This document shows, piece after piece, positions 54,169 through 64,000 of a stretch of DNA of 64,000 nt. The stretch is from assembly GCA_963576475.1 (NCBI GenBank), contig OY754981.1, forward strand, positions 31,720,132 to 31,784,131, in the 5' to 3' direction. This DNA is from Molanna angustata. Taxonomy: Eukaryota > Arthropoda > Insecta > Trichoptera > Molannidae. Numbering within the stretch: the first letter of the stretch is position 1; every line of letters begins with the position of its first letter. The notes beneath the pieces are model-generated. The model was given only the letters and a program-made list of their open reading frames with translations. It had not been told where the DNA came from and searched no databases. The position numbers and the translations under genes are program-made.

Positions 54169-54743
54169 ATATAAGTATTCTTAGATCTAATTGATAACCG
54201 AAAACGTAGACGACTTGCGATATAATTTTTTAATTTAAAATATTTTCATAAATGCTCTCGCTACGGTCGTCTCCGTTTTCGGTATCATTTTTAGTATGTG
54301 TACATACATAATATTAACAAATTTTCCGAGATTATTTTAGTCTGTTTCCTACGTTCGTAACATATATAATAACAATTATTTAATATGATAGGTACCTACC
54401 TGTTAGTTGGTCGAGAAACAATACAAAATAAATAAAAAAGAAAATTGAAAAATAAGACATTATATTTGTAAAAATTCCTTATTTTGATTTGTTTCTTTTC
54501 ATTAATGACCCGTTTTGTGTAGTTTCGTGAATCGTCAGAATATTATTAATATAATTTGTATCGAATGTGTGGGATGTTTCATCTCGAAAATGGCCAGTTA
54601 CTTCTTCCTGTCATCTTCCTCTCCTTATTCTATTGTTTTGTATCGAAAGTGTGGGATGTTATTGTTTTCCTCTCATTGCTCTGAAAATACAATTATTCTT
54701 TTTCTTCTGCAATCATTATTTTCTTTTTATTTAATTGTATTAA

Positions 54744-54792
54744 ATCTGGTTGGTAGGAAGAAATTGCCATCTGGCAATAAGCCCCCCATAAA
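54744..54792 (+). repeat. LINE 3-prime end (GGAAGAAATTGCC-type tail)
   Basis: GGTAGGAAGAAATTGCCATC followed by GGCAATAAGCCCCCC matches the tails at 9755, 20688 and 31550 and the SINE end. No coding part is seen upstream. Confidence 0.6.
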
Positions 54793-55800
54793 GATATTTT
54801 GTTGGTTTATATATTGACTTTGGACCTTCTTCTTTTTATTTTATGTAGACCTAATTCTGTTTCTAAGATAAATATTTGAAATGTTAAATATTTATGATTA
54901 AATGGCAAGCCAAAGTAAAAACGATTATGTTAATGTGGCATAACCTAAGTCAGTTTCACATGTATATATTATGTAAGTTAGTATGTAGGTAGTTTTAAAT
55001 AGCATTTTATATGTTCTCTTTCTAAATCAACAGCTAAAGTTTATGCAAATCGCAGAGCGGTAATGAATTTTGTTACGATAAAGTTTGGTGGAACATAAAG
55101 TCATTAAGGGTAAAGAGCAAAGGTAGCTGAGATTTAAGGTCACATCTCAATTTACATAGGTACCTGATACAGCCCACACACATTCTAGATAGATTGAAAC
55201 CAAAGGTGGAAAAGACAAATATCCAGTTATATGATAGATGTTGTATGTATGACAGGATGATAGATTTGGCAATGCAGATATACATATACGTACAACTGTG
55301 ATACAATAATAAAATCTATATTTTGTTTAAATTTGTAGAAGTAAAAATATATGAAAAATTCTCTTCATACATAAATCACAGTAATTCTAAAATTATAATC
55401 TCAACATGGAATGCATTGCAATTTCTACGTCGAGAATATGAAAATAGCATAAATTTTTCAAATTCTCTTTACTAAAGTTCATTTACAATTATATCACGTG
55501 TATATTTGTAGAGAATTAATAACACAATTATATTTTCAGAATTCTACACTGTAGATTGCAACAAATAAACCACTTTAGTACCAACGTGTTCTGGATACCA
55601 TATATTTCATTATTATGCCACTGAATAATGCACATAGCTTGTACATACAACATAACAGATGCATAAATATTTAAATTTATCTCGATAAGATCTTATAATA
55701 CCATAAGGGGTAACGATAGTTGTGATGTTCAGATAGAGAAAAGAATAGCCATAGCTTGGAATTCTTCAATTTTTTGGGCGAATAGCCCGGAGGGAGCCAG
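54793..55800. other. AT-rich DNA without a gene
   Basis: One unit related to the 6000-6370 array lies near 54824-54880. The small minus-strand frame 55306-55073 shows no motif. Nothing else is recognised. Confidence 0.4.
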
Positions 55801-56364
55801 ATTGTTTCGAAAACATAGAAAAATATGCCATGGGCAGACTACGTAAGACAAATATCTCGTTGTCGATCGCCGACTACACGGAGAGTTATTATTAAGTCTG
55901 TATCGGGATCTTCCTTGGATTAGCATTGAGACGGGACACATAAAGAGTGAAACTCTTGGGGACGAGAGTAAGAATCGAGTGAAACGTTTGACAGTGGAAT
56001 GATAAAAATATCAAAACAAGTTCAGAAATAAATAAGGACATCATTTACAAAGTTGTTTTTCACGTTGTAATATAATAAAAAGCAAGTGAAGTTAAAGAAC
56101 AATGAAATGGATCTAATAACGTCATTAACAACGCCTGATATTATGCAACATGTATAGCGTTCACAATTAAGTTCAGAAATACAATATTGTTCATTTTTTT
56201 CAAAATATCAAATAAATCAAGATAGGAACATTTTTGAACATCCATTGTCATCGATAATACGAAAATTCTGAAGGTTTCAGAGCTCTAACTGATGGGAAAG
56301 TTGGGTGAAAATCAATAGCGAAATTCCAATATCGACAGACAAGTAAGGTTGATTCTTCTTCTTC
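55801..56364. other. Possible RTE scrap, otherwise no gene
   Basis: 55820-55960 has WADYVRQISR-like and RRDT-like readings with stops, weakly resembling the end of the RTE protein (compare 39426-39510). The rest is AT-rich without features. Confidence 0.3.
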
Positions 56365-56715
56365 TGGGTCACAATCCTAAGATTGTTCTGCACCAAACAC
56401 TCGATCTTTCCACTTAACTCTATCGTCCGCCAGTCTCTTCATCTCTTTGTAACTGCTACAGCGCACGTCACCGATTATCTGGTCTATATAGTTGTTTCTG
56501 GGGCGACATCTACAGTTACACCCATCAATCATTCCTTCGACGATGGTAAAAAGCAGGCCTGGGTTCCGGATGTTGTGGTCTATCCAAGTTGTTCTCTATT
56601 GGGCAATTCTTTTCATAATTTGCCTTGTCTTTCCAACCCTACTTAGTACCTCGTCGTTGCTGATGTGCTCTGACCAGTGAACTTTAGTCATGCGTCTGTA
56701 GCACCACATCCCAAG
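56365..56715 (-). pseudogene. Non-LTR RT C-terminal relic
   Basis: The minus strand reads WCYRRMTKVHWSEHISNDEV, LSRVGKTRQIMKRIAQ, a stop, TTWIDHNIRNPGLLFTIVEG and further on SYKEMKRLADDRVKWKDRVF, ending in GAAGAAGAA. WCYRR....W...I.N.EVL..V is the usual start of the C-terminal segment of an insect non-LTR RT. A stop interrupts it and the polymerase core is missing. Confidence 0.7.
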
Positions 56716-56734
56716 GGGTATAAAAATGCCAAAA

Positions 56735-56805
56735 TTAGGTTAACTACGGGGAAAAGTCCGGTCAAACGCTGTTATCAAAACCCTTATGATTATCACTTAC
56801 AATAT
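56735..56805 (+). repeat. Dispersed repeat (AAGTCCGGTCAAACG family)
   Basis: GGGGAAAAGTCCGGTCAAAC, then ATCAAAACCCTTATGATTA, matches the ends of 27011-29955 and the copy at 63617-63690. Only about 70 bp are conserved. Confidence 0.55.
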
Positions 56806-57264
56806 CTTAAGATAAAAAACTCCAAAAAATAATTATACCCATCATATTTAAAACACTCTCATTGGAGTCTCTATCGACCCATGAGATGCGCATCAATCTT
56901 CTATAGTCACATCTCGAATGATTCTATTTCATTTGATGTTGACACATTCTATACAATATAATTGTATCATGTATTTAAATTAATGTGTACCTACATATTG
57001 GTTCTAGCAGTCCATGCATGGTATTTGTTATATACGCATCATTTATTAAGTTAACAAAGTGAAAACAATCAAATAAATGACAATGAATAATACCTATTAA
57101 GTATTGACTAAATTGAAATTAGATTTAATCATATTTCTTATGAAAAATATATTTATTTATTGAAAACAAACATACAGCCAATTTAGTACATAGTACAAGC
57201 AGACAGTAATACAACAAATAAGCCAAAAATGTTGGTTAAAAAACATGAATTGAAAAAGAAACAT
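56806..57264. other. AT-rich DNA without a gene
   Basis: No gene, repeat or RNA is recognised. A TTTATTTATTGAAAAC string near 57151 may be the tail of the LINE relic that follows, in reverse. Confidence 0.4.
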
Positions 57265-57269
57265 CAGTA

Positions 57270-57804
57270 ACATAATATTTTTTGCTGTTGGAAAAGGAAA
57301 TTGAAAGGAAGTGGGGCGATATGGGAAGCGTGCGTAAGATCACTCAGAGCGATGAGGGAACGTGGCCAAAATGGATAGTTTAAATTTTCTATGCGATGAG
57401 TTGAAAAGATCAATGTCATGGAAGAAAGAATCATAATTTCTGCATGCTCTGTATATGAAAGAGTGCTGTGCATAATTTGTGCCACAGATGGGATGTCTGA
57501 ATGTATATTTTTTTCTAGTTTGTCTCGTCGGTATGTTGAAGGGAATTTTCGCAAGAAGTGCGTCGGTGTCAATAATGCTGTTCACTATTTTGTGCAGGAA
57601 TGTCATGTCAAATTCAACAGTTCGTCTGTTTTCCAAGGACATTAACTTGTGGTGTATTAGGGAAAGAGACAGGTCATTATGATGTTGTCGGTTCCTGTAG
57701 TCAAGATGCTTTAGAAATTTGTTTTGAATGTTTTTTATTCCGTCTATATGTGTTATGTATTGAGGATTCCAAACGGCTGAAGCAAACTCAACGCAACTGC
57801 GCAC
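57270..57804 (-). pseudogene. CR1/Jockey-like LINE RT C-terminal domain
   Basis: The 154-codon minus frame (57804-57340) reads RSCVEFASAVWNPQYITHID, IKNIQNKFLKHLDYR, HHKLMSLENRRTVEFD and TFLHKIVNS. The pattern R..(V/L)E.(A)S.VWNP....I..I..IQ..FL..L is the thumb region following the catalytic domain of these LINEs. A frameshift near 57400 joins to the overlapping frame that runs to 57264. The catalytic YADD region is missing. A TTTATTTATTG string near 57151 could mark its tail. Confidence 0.75.
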
Positions 57805-58829
57805 ATATAAAAAGGCTAGACCATTTTTATTCCCGCGGTTTTAAATGTCAAAATATAATTACGGCGATGAAATAAAGAGTCTCGTAAGAGTACTTGGGAG
57901 AAGAGATATTATTAATTTACTCAAATAACTCAAATTGTTGGTCTCTAGAGGACAAGAGTGTACTTAAGAAGTCATCTTTGTAAACACCTGAAGGACTCTT
58001 GATTAAATTAAATATTCCACCATCCTAAGACGAGGGACGCAATTATTTTATTACCTACTCAAAAAAACCGTCAAAGTCTTTTTATATTTATGATGATTCA
58101 TTTATTTCTTTTTATGGGACAGACATCACAAATTAAAGAAAAAAATAGGCGATTTGGTAATTTTTACGAACGAGAAAAACATCTCTTAATAAATAAATAA
58201 AAGTGATATTTGGTTTAAAATTTATTTATTTATGTACAATAAATAAATAAATATATATCGAAGAAGCCAACGACATACCAGTTCATTCGAAAATTCCCAG
58301 GAAGAAAATGTGGATCTGACAGAAGAACTTACATGGCACAGAGGACTAGACGAAGAAGGGGAAGGGGGACACATCAAAATTTATTATCTATGTTTTTTTT
58401 TCTTTTTTCTATGGCCTGGCGTAGCGTACCAGCTATCGTCTGACGACAAGGGAGAATTAAACGGGATGCAATAAAATACGACGAAATAATAATATGATGA
58501 GTACATAAATCCCATTCCCCTTATTTTTTTGAATAGGTTCAGTTAGTCTTTAATAATAATAATTTCGACACTCGCGTGAGCGAGTTGCTTTATAAATTGA
58601 ATGGAAATTGGTCGTAAAAAAATATTAACCCCTTTGCCATTTGAGGTTAGGAATAAGTTTATTATGTATTCGCATTTCATCACATTTTTCAAATTATATA
58701 TTTCTCAACATATTATTTACTTATGTAGTTGTAAGATACTATTTTTAATACTCTCGCAGTTTTGTCAACGCCATGTCGCCGCCGCAGACCGGCTGTGATT
58801 GGCGGAATTCTCCAGTCTGTTGTTCCCTT
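57805..58829. other. AT-rich DNA without a recognised gene
   Basis: Several ATAAATAAATAA runs (58186-58255) suggest LINE tails in either orientation. The 65-codon frame 58601-58798 has no motif. No gene is supported. Confidence 0.4.
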
Positions 58830-59085
58830 TTTGTATATTGCTTGTCTCAAATATCTCTGTTTCAAGTTGCAAATCTCCCAAAACAAGGCCATCCGTTTAG
58901 CTCTAAGTGCTCCAAGATGAGTGAGAACCTCCCAACTTCACGAGGATGCAAAAGTACCCACAATCTAAGACTTCATAATCTCCCTTTCGAAGCGTTTTTA
59001 TGCAAATATCCCCTTGCATAAGAACGTCTCCATCAACAGTCTAGCCACATATGATGAAAACGACTTCCATAAGTACAAAAGACCC
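58830..59085 (+). pseudogene. Jockey-like LINE C-terminal relic
   Basis: The plus strand reads LQISQNKAIRLALSAPR, a stop, VRTSQLHEDAKVPTI, a stop, DFIISLSKRFYANIPLHKNV and YDENDFHKYKRPKTVL. LQ..QNKA.RLAL.APR........H..A.VPTI..F...L.KRFY.N is the typical end of Jockey-clade RT proteins. Two in-frame stops show decay. The frame 58773-59021 is a shifted reading. Confidence 0.7.
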
Positions 59086-59436
59086 AAAACTGTCCTCAAG
59101 AGACCACCCCCACCATAATAGCGATCCGAAAAACTGCCCCCCCAACCTTCAATATACAAATTTCACCCCCGAAAACCCCACCCCCTTCATATAAAATATA
59201 AATTCATCCACCCAACCAAAACCCTTACCTATTCAGTACTTAAATCTCCAAAACACCCAGTCAAGTAACGTCAGATGCAAGGAGTCCTAGACTCTGTACT
59301 CTGATGTACAGTAATGACCAATGACCAATCTGTCTCACAATTCGCCTCAATACGAGCCTAATCATACATCCTAACACTTGAAAAGTATCTCACAGATTGG
59401 CGCAACCAAGTGAACCCTACAAAAAGTGTTTACATT
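59086..59436. other. C-rich tail region, no gene
   Basis: The segment just after the Jockey-like relic is rich in C runs (59105-59215), possibly its decayed 3-prime untranslated region. Nothing else is seen. Confidence 0.35.
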
Positions 59437-59619
59437 CTGGGTAGGAAAAAGGACTGACCTGTCTTGACATACATACCTACATGTGTTGTATAGAAAACAA
59501 AATATCTTAAAATATTCAATAATTTGGATTTATGGGTTTATAGTTTGGTACCTACTTGTTCTTCAACTATACATACTATCGCTATCGACAGTTGGATCTC
59601 ATGTGTTACATGCAACTAG
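59437..59619 (+). mobile_element. Helitron-like element, 3-prime fragment (copy 4)
   Basis: Only the last 180 bp or so are present: TTCTGGGTAGGA, then ATCGACAGTTGGA and the end CATGCAACTAG|T. The fragment matches the ends of copies 2, 5 and 6. The 5-prime part is absent. Confidence 0.7.
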
Positions 59620-59735
59620 TATTAAAAAACGACATATTATATTTAGCACCGTAGCACCGATTCTTATCAATTTTTAATACATAATTATTGGAATTGAAGA
59701 TCTTGTATCTGATATTTGATTCTGGAATAGACATT

Positions 59736-60219
59736 TTTTTTTTATTTATTTTATTAGGCAATTCACACAATATTGTATGATTTGTGCCATAATTGTATTC
59801 ACAGAACACTCAAACTTAAATATAAACAAGACATACACTATGAACAGTATCAAATAAAAGAAAGTTACTTAACACTAAAATAAACATAAAATATCAAAAA
59901 GTACATTACAGAAGGATATTATTTTTAACAATAAATTTTATTAGCTTACGATACACATTATTTTTTTTGAGAGCTAGGAGGTGAGCAACATTAAAAGGTC
60001 TAGAGATTTCACTAAATTCGTTGTAAAGATTACCAGAAGACTGGATTGGGCACGAAAAGAACAGATGATCCAACGTTTCTATGTCGGTATTGCATTCACA
60101 TACAACACTATCGACTATTTTAATTTTATTTAAATGACTTGCAATTAGACAGTGACCAATTCTCATGCGACAAATTATTGAAATTTCTTTTTTGAAAATT
60201 AAACATCGTTGTACCAAGG
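59736..60219 (-). mobile_element. 5-prime-truncated LINE with 13-bp target duplication
   Basis: TGGAATAGACATT occurs at 59723-59735 and again at 60220-60232. Between them, on the minus strand, is the C-terminal part of a Jockey/R1-like RT protein (QRCLIFKKEISIICRMRIGH, CLIASHLNKIKIVDSVVCEC, ETLDHLFFSCPIQ; frame to 59906). An A-rich tail follows (TTTTTTTTTATTTATTTTAT on the plus strand at the left end). The RMRIGH..H....H..C.C......LDH.FF.C pattern is the cysteine-rich end of such proteins. The duplication, tail and truncation together are a textbook LINE insertion. The frame is still open, so the insertion is fairly young. Confidence 0.85.
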
Positions 60220-60239
60220 TGGAATAGACATTAGACATA

Positions 60240-60930
60240 ACAAAATCAAATTAAAAGTAAACAGCAACGTAGATGAATATGAGATTAATGAATTGATAAC
60301 ATCTCATTGTTAAACTACCTTCACATTAAATTTGTAACAATAAGAAGAAAGATATTATTCGAACAACGATAATAATATCACTTGATTAATAATTTTCATA
60401 CAATTCATCATATATGTATATTGTATATGAGCACACACACGTAAGTAAGATATGAATAGTTTTCCTTGATAAATCTATTCACTATTTGGTGGGTAAGTAG
60501 TTTGTAATTTATTGTATTGTCACATAAATTGTATAATTGTACATAGGTACTCAATTTGATGTAACATTACTAGCAATTCAATTACGCAGTAATGAAATAT
60601 ATATACAACGAATTCTCCCATTTTGATTTATATACGGTAACGAATATATCAAACGATTTGAGGCTATTAACTCAGTGTGACTGCTGCAAAATCTGGATTT
60701 CTTTTTGTTTTTGTTGTCTCTTATATTCTTATGATTTATTTTGTTAGTGTTCGGTAAATGTGTCAACACTTTCCTTTTTTTCAACCTTTTCTTCTCCCAA
60801 AAACATGGCTACCTTTATCAGTAGTCAGCAGTCATATAATCGTCGCCATGTACGTCTCACACTGACAGTTGAAGTTCAACAGTTTCGATACAAGACTAAA
60901 TATACATATTTGAAGTTATTATATCTTCTT
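60240..60930. other. AT-rich DNA without a gene
   Basis: No gene, RNA or recognised repeat is visible. Confidence 0.45.
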
Positions 60931-60934
60931 CTTC

Positions 60935-61165
60935 TTCGTTTAGTAGACCTAGTTGGTCTGTTCTTCAGAAACTATGCCTCCTGGGATGACGAAGTCCAAC
61001 TATCCTTCCATCTCTTGGGTGGTCTACCGGGTAGGCGGCGGCCAGAAGGAATTTAGTTTGCTGCTATATTTGCAAGTCTATCACTGTTCATCCTGGCTAC
61101 GTGGTCCCTCCAATGCCTTCTTCTGGATCTACTCCATCGAACGATGTCCTCTATTCCACATGTTA
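60935..61165 (-). pseudogene. LINE RT C-terminal relic (MTYAVETRADT-type)
   Basis: The minus strand carries the terminal part of the family, matching 38340-38590: CGATGGAGTAGATCCAGAAG, GGAGGGACCACGTAGCCAGG, then CATCCCAGGAGGCATAGTTT and a (GAA)n tail (plus strand TCTTCTTCTTCG at 60929). Frames are broken. Confidence 0.7.
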
Positions 61166-61462
61166 TTATATCGATAAAATAAACCTACGCGCCGCCGTGC
61201 CAATATAATACCCAAGCGGTGTTTGAAAGTGGTGTGTTATACCAACATTATAGTGTTGTGATAATTATTATTATTTATTTTTATTTATTATTTATTTATT
61301 TATTTCATTATTTATTTTTTGTTGTTGTTGTGGTTACAGTACGTACCTTCTCTGAAGACCTGCCAATACGAAAGAAAAAGTTCGCCACGAGATAGGTGCA
61401 ATATTTCCTTCTCTCTATATCCAACACGGTTTGATTTAGATATTGTATACTATTCTGTCTAG
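61166..61462. other. AT-rich DNA with a TTTA-type run
   Basis: A (TTAT)n-like run lies at 61264-61320. It ends CTGTCTAG immediately before Helitron-like copy 5. No gene is seen. Confidence 0.4.
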
Positions 61463-62426
61463 TCCAACTATCGATTTGTTCAGGAGAACTTTGTTCTCTT
61501 AACATATTGACAATGTTTCAAGCCAGGATACGCGAGAATTGTATGCAGAGGTCTATTTTTTTCACGGCTTTTCCAACTTTGAAGTCAAAAAATACCAACA
61601 TAGAGGCTTCGCAGCATATATGTTCCATACACGGATTTACTCAGAATTCGGAGTAGAACATTTCGTGTGTCTGTGTGTCTGTGTGTGTGTGTCCGTCCCC
61701 CCTTTATAAATTTGATCCGCTCAATTTACAGAGCCCAAATTTTCAGAATATACAAACAGTTATAGGCCTACAAAACTATTATACTCAGAAATGTGAATTT
61801 TTGTATCAGTCAGGGGTTATCAACTTTTGAAATTTTGGTTTATTTTTCCATATATCTCAGAAACCATAAAAGCTAGATCGCTGAAATTTGGTATAAACAT
61901 AGACAAATACAAAATCTCAAATTAGGTTTTTTAAAAAAAATCCAGAGTTTCTCAAACATTTTTTATTAAGAAAAATATTTTTTTTATGATAAATTTATGA
62001 GTTTAACTGCCTATATTTCCAAATTTTTTAAAAATATCAAGAAAAGCCGAAACCACCCCAACTAGATAATTTGATTTTCTATAAAAAATATTAACATTGT
62101 ATTAACACATCTCAATTTTTTTTTAATAATTTTTATAAAAATTGAATTTAGTGACGACATTGCTTCATACAATTTTTATGGATACTAATCTCCAAACATA
62201 CATACATACCATCATTCTGTTTTCATATTCTGGGTAGGATCAAAGGACTGACCTCCATACTATCCAATCTTGACATACATACATATTATGTAGGTACATG
62301 TGTTGTATAGATAATACAATATCTTAAAATATTAAATAATTTGTATTTATGGGATTATAGTTTGGTACTTCAACTATACATTCTATCGATATCGACAGTT
62401 GGATCTCATGTGTTGCATGCAACTAG
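61463..62426 (+). mobile_element. Helitron-like non-autonomous element, copy 5
   Basis: It starts TCCAACTATCGATTTG (61463) and ends with the 12-bp palindrome GTTGCATGCAAC running into CTAG (62423-62426). The subterminal inverse ATCGACAGTTGGA lies at 62391-62403. A GT-rich tract lies at about 61668-61693. The next base (62427) is the first base of copy 6. No protein is encoded; short frames are non-coding readings. Confidence 0.75.
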
Positions 62427-63433
62427 TCCAACTGTCGATTTGTTCAGGAGAACTTTGTTCTCTTAACATATCGACAATGTTTCAAGCCAGAATACGCGAG
62501 AAATGTATGGAGAGGTCTACTTTTTTCACGGCTTTTCCAACTTTGAAGTCAAAAAACACCAACTTAGAGGCTTCGCAGCATATATGTTCCCATACATGGA
62601 TTTACTCAGAATCAGGAGTAAAACATTTTATGTAAGTTTTGTGTATGTGTGTGTCTGTGTGTGGGTGTGTGTGTCTGTGTGTGGGTGTGTCTGTGTGTCC
62701 CCCCCCACCTTATAACTTTTGATCTGCTCAATTTACAGAGCCCAAATTTTCAGAATATATATACAGTTATAGGCCTACAAAACTTTTATACTCAGAATTG
62801 TTAATTTTTGTTTCAGTCAGGGGTTATCAACATTTGAATTTTTATTTTATTTTTCCATATATCTCAGAAACCATAAAAGCTAGAACGCTGAAATTTGCTA
62901 AAAACATAGACAAAATCTCAAATAAGTTTTTTTTAAATATTTCAGGGTTTCTCAAACATTTTTTAGTAAGAAAAATATTTTTTTATGATAAATTTATGAG
63001 TTTAACTGCCTATATTTCTAATTTTTAAAAATATCGAAAAAAGCCGAAACACCCCAACTAGATAATTTAATTTTCTATAAAAAATATTACTATTGTAAAA
63101 GTGCATCTCAATTTTTTTTAACAATTTTTATAAAAATTGAAATTAGTGACGACATTGCTTCATACACTTTGTATGGCAGTTGCCTATACACAATATGTAA
63201 GAAGACTTAATAGTTTGATACTTAATCTCCCAACATACATACAGAACCATCATGCTGTTTTCATATTCCGGGAAAAGAGGACTGACCTCCATACTGTCCT
63301 ATCTTGAAATACATACCAACATGTGTAAAATTTTTAATAATTTGTATTTATGGGTTTATAGTTTGATTCTTATTCTTCAACTATACATACTATCGCTATC
63401 GACAGTTGGATATCATGTGTTACATGCAACTAG
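62427..63433 (+). mobile_element. Helitron-like non-autonomous element, copy 6
   Basis: It starts TCCAACTGTCGATTTG directly after the CTAG of copy 5 and ends CATGCAACTAG|T (63433). The 5-prime end folds: TGTCGAT (62433-62439) pairs with ATCGACA (62470-62476), enclosing GAGAAC-TTT-GTTCTC. The subterminal inverse lies at 63398-63410. It has an interrupted GT tract near 62640-62700. The order of all internal blocks matches copy 5. Confidence 0.75.
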
Positions 63434-63616
63434 TATATTTATATATTTAAGTGTTTGATTTATTTTTCTTTTAAAACTCTGATTTGCCTTGGTACAATAA
63501 ACATGTTTCATCTCTATACATGATGGATGGTATATATTTATTTATATATAACTTTTTGTATAATATATTAGGTATATAAACAAATGAATTGTCACTGGCG
63601 GACTTAGTGCGCTTAC
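63434..63616. other. AT-rich DNA without a gene
   Basis: No feature is recognised. GGCGGACTTAGTGCGC near 63598 faintly recalls a LINE tail. Confidence 0.4.
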
Positions 63617-63690
63617 GTCAAACTAACCAGGGGGCAAGTCCGGTCAAACGGCGGAGTTTAAACCCTCCATTAAGATATTCAATTTTTGAA
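63617..63690 (+). repeat. Dispersed repeat (AAGTCCGGTCAAACG family)
   Basis: CCAGGGGGCAAGTCCGGTCA, then AACGGCGGAGTTTAAACCCT, matches the termini of 27011-29955 and the copy at 56735-56805. Only the end portion is present. Confidence 0.5.
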
Positions 63691-64000
63691 ATTTTCTATG
63701 TAGAATTCTCTTGCTACATAGGTTTGGAGCGGCACTTGCCCTGTAGATCACAAAGTTAGACAACATAATACAGGAATAACGTACAAAACAAAAATATTGA
63801 CAGCGAAAACAAACAAGTTAATGATAACAAAACTGAGGACGTCCATTTCAAAGTTTTCGACACGTAAAACAAAAACAATACTCCTGGTTTAATGCAATAC
63901 CTAAAGCATTGTTATTTACTTTGTATGAATTATAATATTGGTCAGTTTAATCAAAACATCAAACAGAAAACAGGAATTGTCATCGGAAATACATCGATTA
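63691..64000. other. AT-rich DNA without a gene
   Basis: Nothing is recognised up to the end of the window. Confidence 0.45.

Larger units (their letters stand above)
44720..54362 (-). mobile_element. BEL/Pao LTR retrotransposon, apparently intact
   Basis: On the minus strand the order is 5-prime LTR (54362-50892, split by a nested element), primer site (50886-50869), gag-pol frame (50821-45638), polypurine tract and 3-prime LTR (45599-44720). LTRs begin TG and end CA and net 880 bp each. They look identical wherever I compared them. The element is flanked by TATAT on both sides (44715-44719 and 54363-54367), a 5-bp target duplication as expected for BEL/Pao. There is no envelope gene. All signs point to a recent, potentially active insertion, although the nested element now interrupts the promoter-bearing LTR. 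Confidence 0.93.
50892..54362 (-). repeat. BEL/Pao 5-prime LTR, split by a nested LTR element
   Basis: 50892-51581 and 54173-54362 together reproduce the 880-bp LTR seen at 44720-45599. The interruption at the position equivalent to 45409 is the nested element 51582-54168 plus its target duplication. The nested element postdates the BEL/Pao insertion. Confidence 0.95.

Noticed and set aside
61463..63410. Inverted-repeat (cut-and-paste) transposon reading, with the 13-bp TCCAACTGTCGAT repeat as the true ends
   Set aside because: The 23 or so bases beyond the right-hand 13-mer up to CTAG are conserved in all copies with a readable end, so the element extends further and its ends are not inverted repeats.

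Overview
The window looks like AT-rich accessory DNA from an insect nuclear genome, most likely a moth or butterfly. The reasons are: every recognisable reading frame belongs to a eukaryotic retroelement; the LINE 3-prime-end motif TTGGAAGAAATTGCC occurs five times; a LINE end carries the CCAGCAGTGG motif I associate with lepidopteran repeats; and palindromic DNA elements are dense. There are no bacterial features (operons, ribosome binding sites, CRISPR). No rRNA gene or complete tRNA gene is visible. Only one short candidate host exon (11612-11904) can be argued for, and weakly.

Layout. 1-3780: palindromic (foldback) elements, a hammerhead-like ribozyme motif on the minus strand (1124-1166) and a tRNA-Ile-like fragment. 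4178-5443: a 40-bp minisatellite, then two LINE tails. 6000-9233: degenerate tandem repeats and a LINE scrap. 9234-13554: a second copy of the 1338-2007 foldback element and two copies of a TTCGAA-rich foldback element, one inside a further inverted-repeat element. 13740-18024: an RTE-type LINE with an almost complete reverse transcriptase, split by a minus-strand L2/CR1-like LINE. 19700-26475: LINE fragments, a Helitron-like element and a nested TA-flanked element. 27011-29955: about 65 copies of a 36-bp repeat, open on both strands, between inverted terminal sequences. 30260-36788: a tRNA-derived SINE, a Penelope/hammerhead-like palindrome with a 12-bp target duplication, a second Helitron-like element, a Jockey-like RT relic and a 71-bp array. 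38205-44580: LINE relics, an inverted-repeat element, a Helitron-like element interrupted by a MITE, and a 16-bp TGACGT array.

44720-54362 is the centrepiece: an apparently intact BEL/Pao LTR retrotransposon on the minus strand. It has one 1727-codon gag-pol frame, LTRs that look identical, a tRNA-Tyr-type primer site, a polypurine tract and a 5-bp target duplication. Its 5-prime LTR is split by a second, GC-rich LTR element that has 1147-bp LTRs but only 293 bp of internal sequence. 54744-61165 holds more LINE ends, including one with a clean 13-bp target duplication. 61463-63433 holds two Helitron-like elements joined head to tail with no bases between them.

How the parts relate: the BEL/Pao element is the only one that could encode its own full machinery. 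The nested LTR element, SINE, MITEs, foldbacks and Helitron-like elements are non-autonomous and would need enzymes encoded elsewhere. The SINE shares its 3-prime tail with a LINE family present here, which suggests the LINE supplies its reverse transcriptase. All family assignments were made by eye from motifs; no database search was run.
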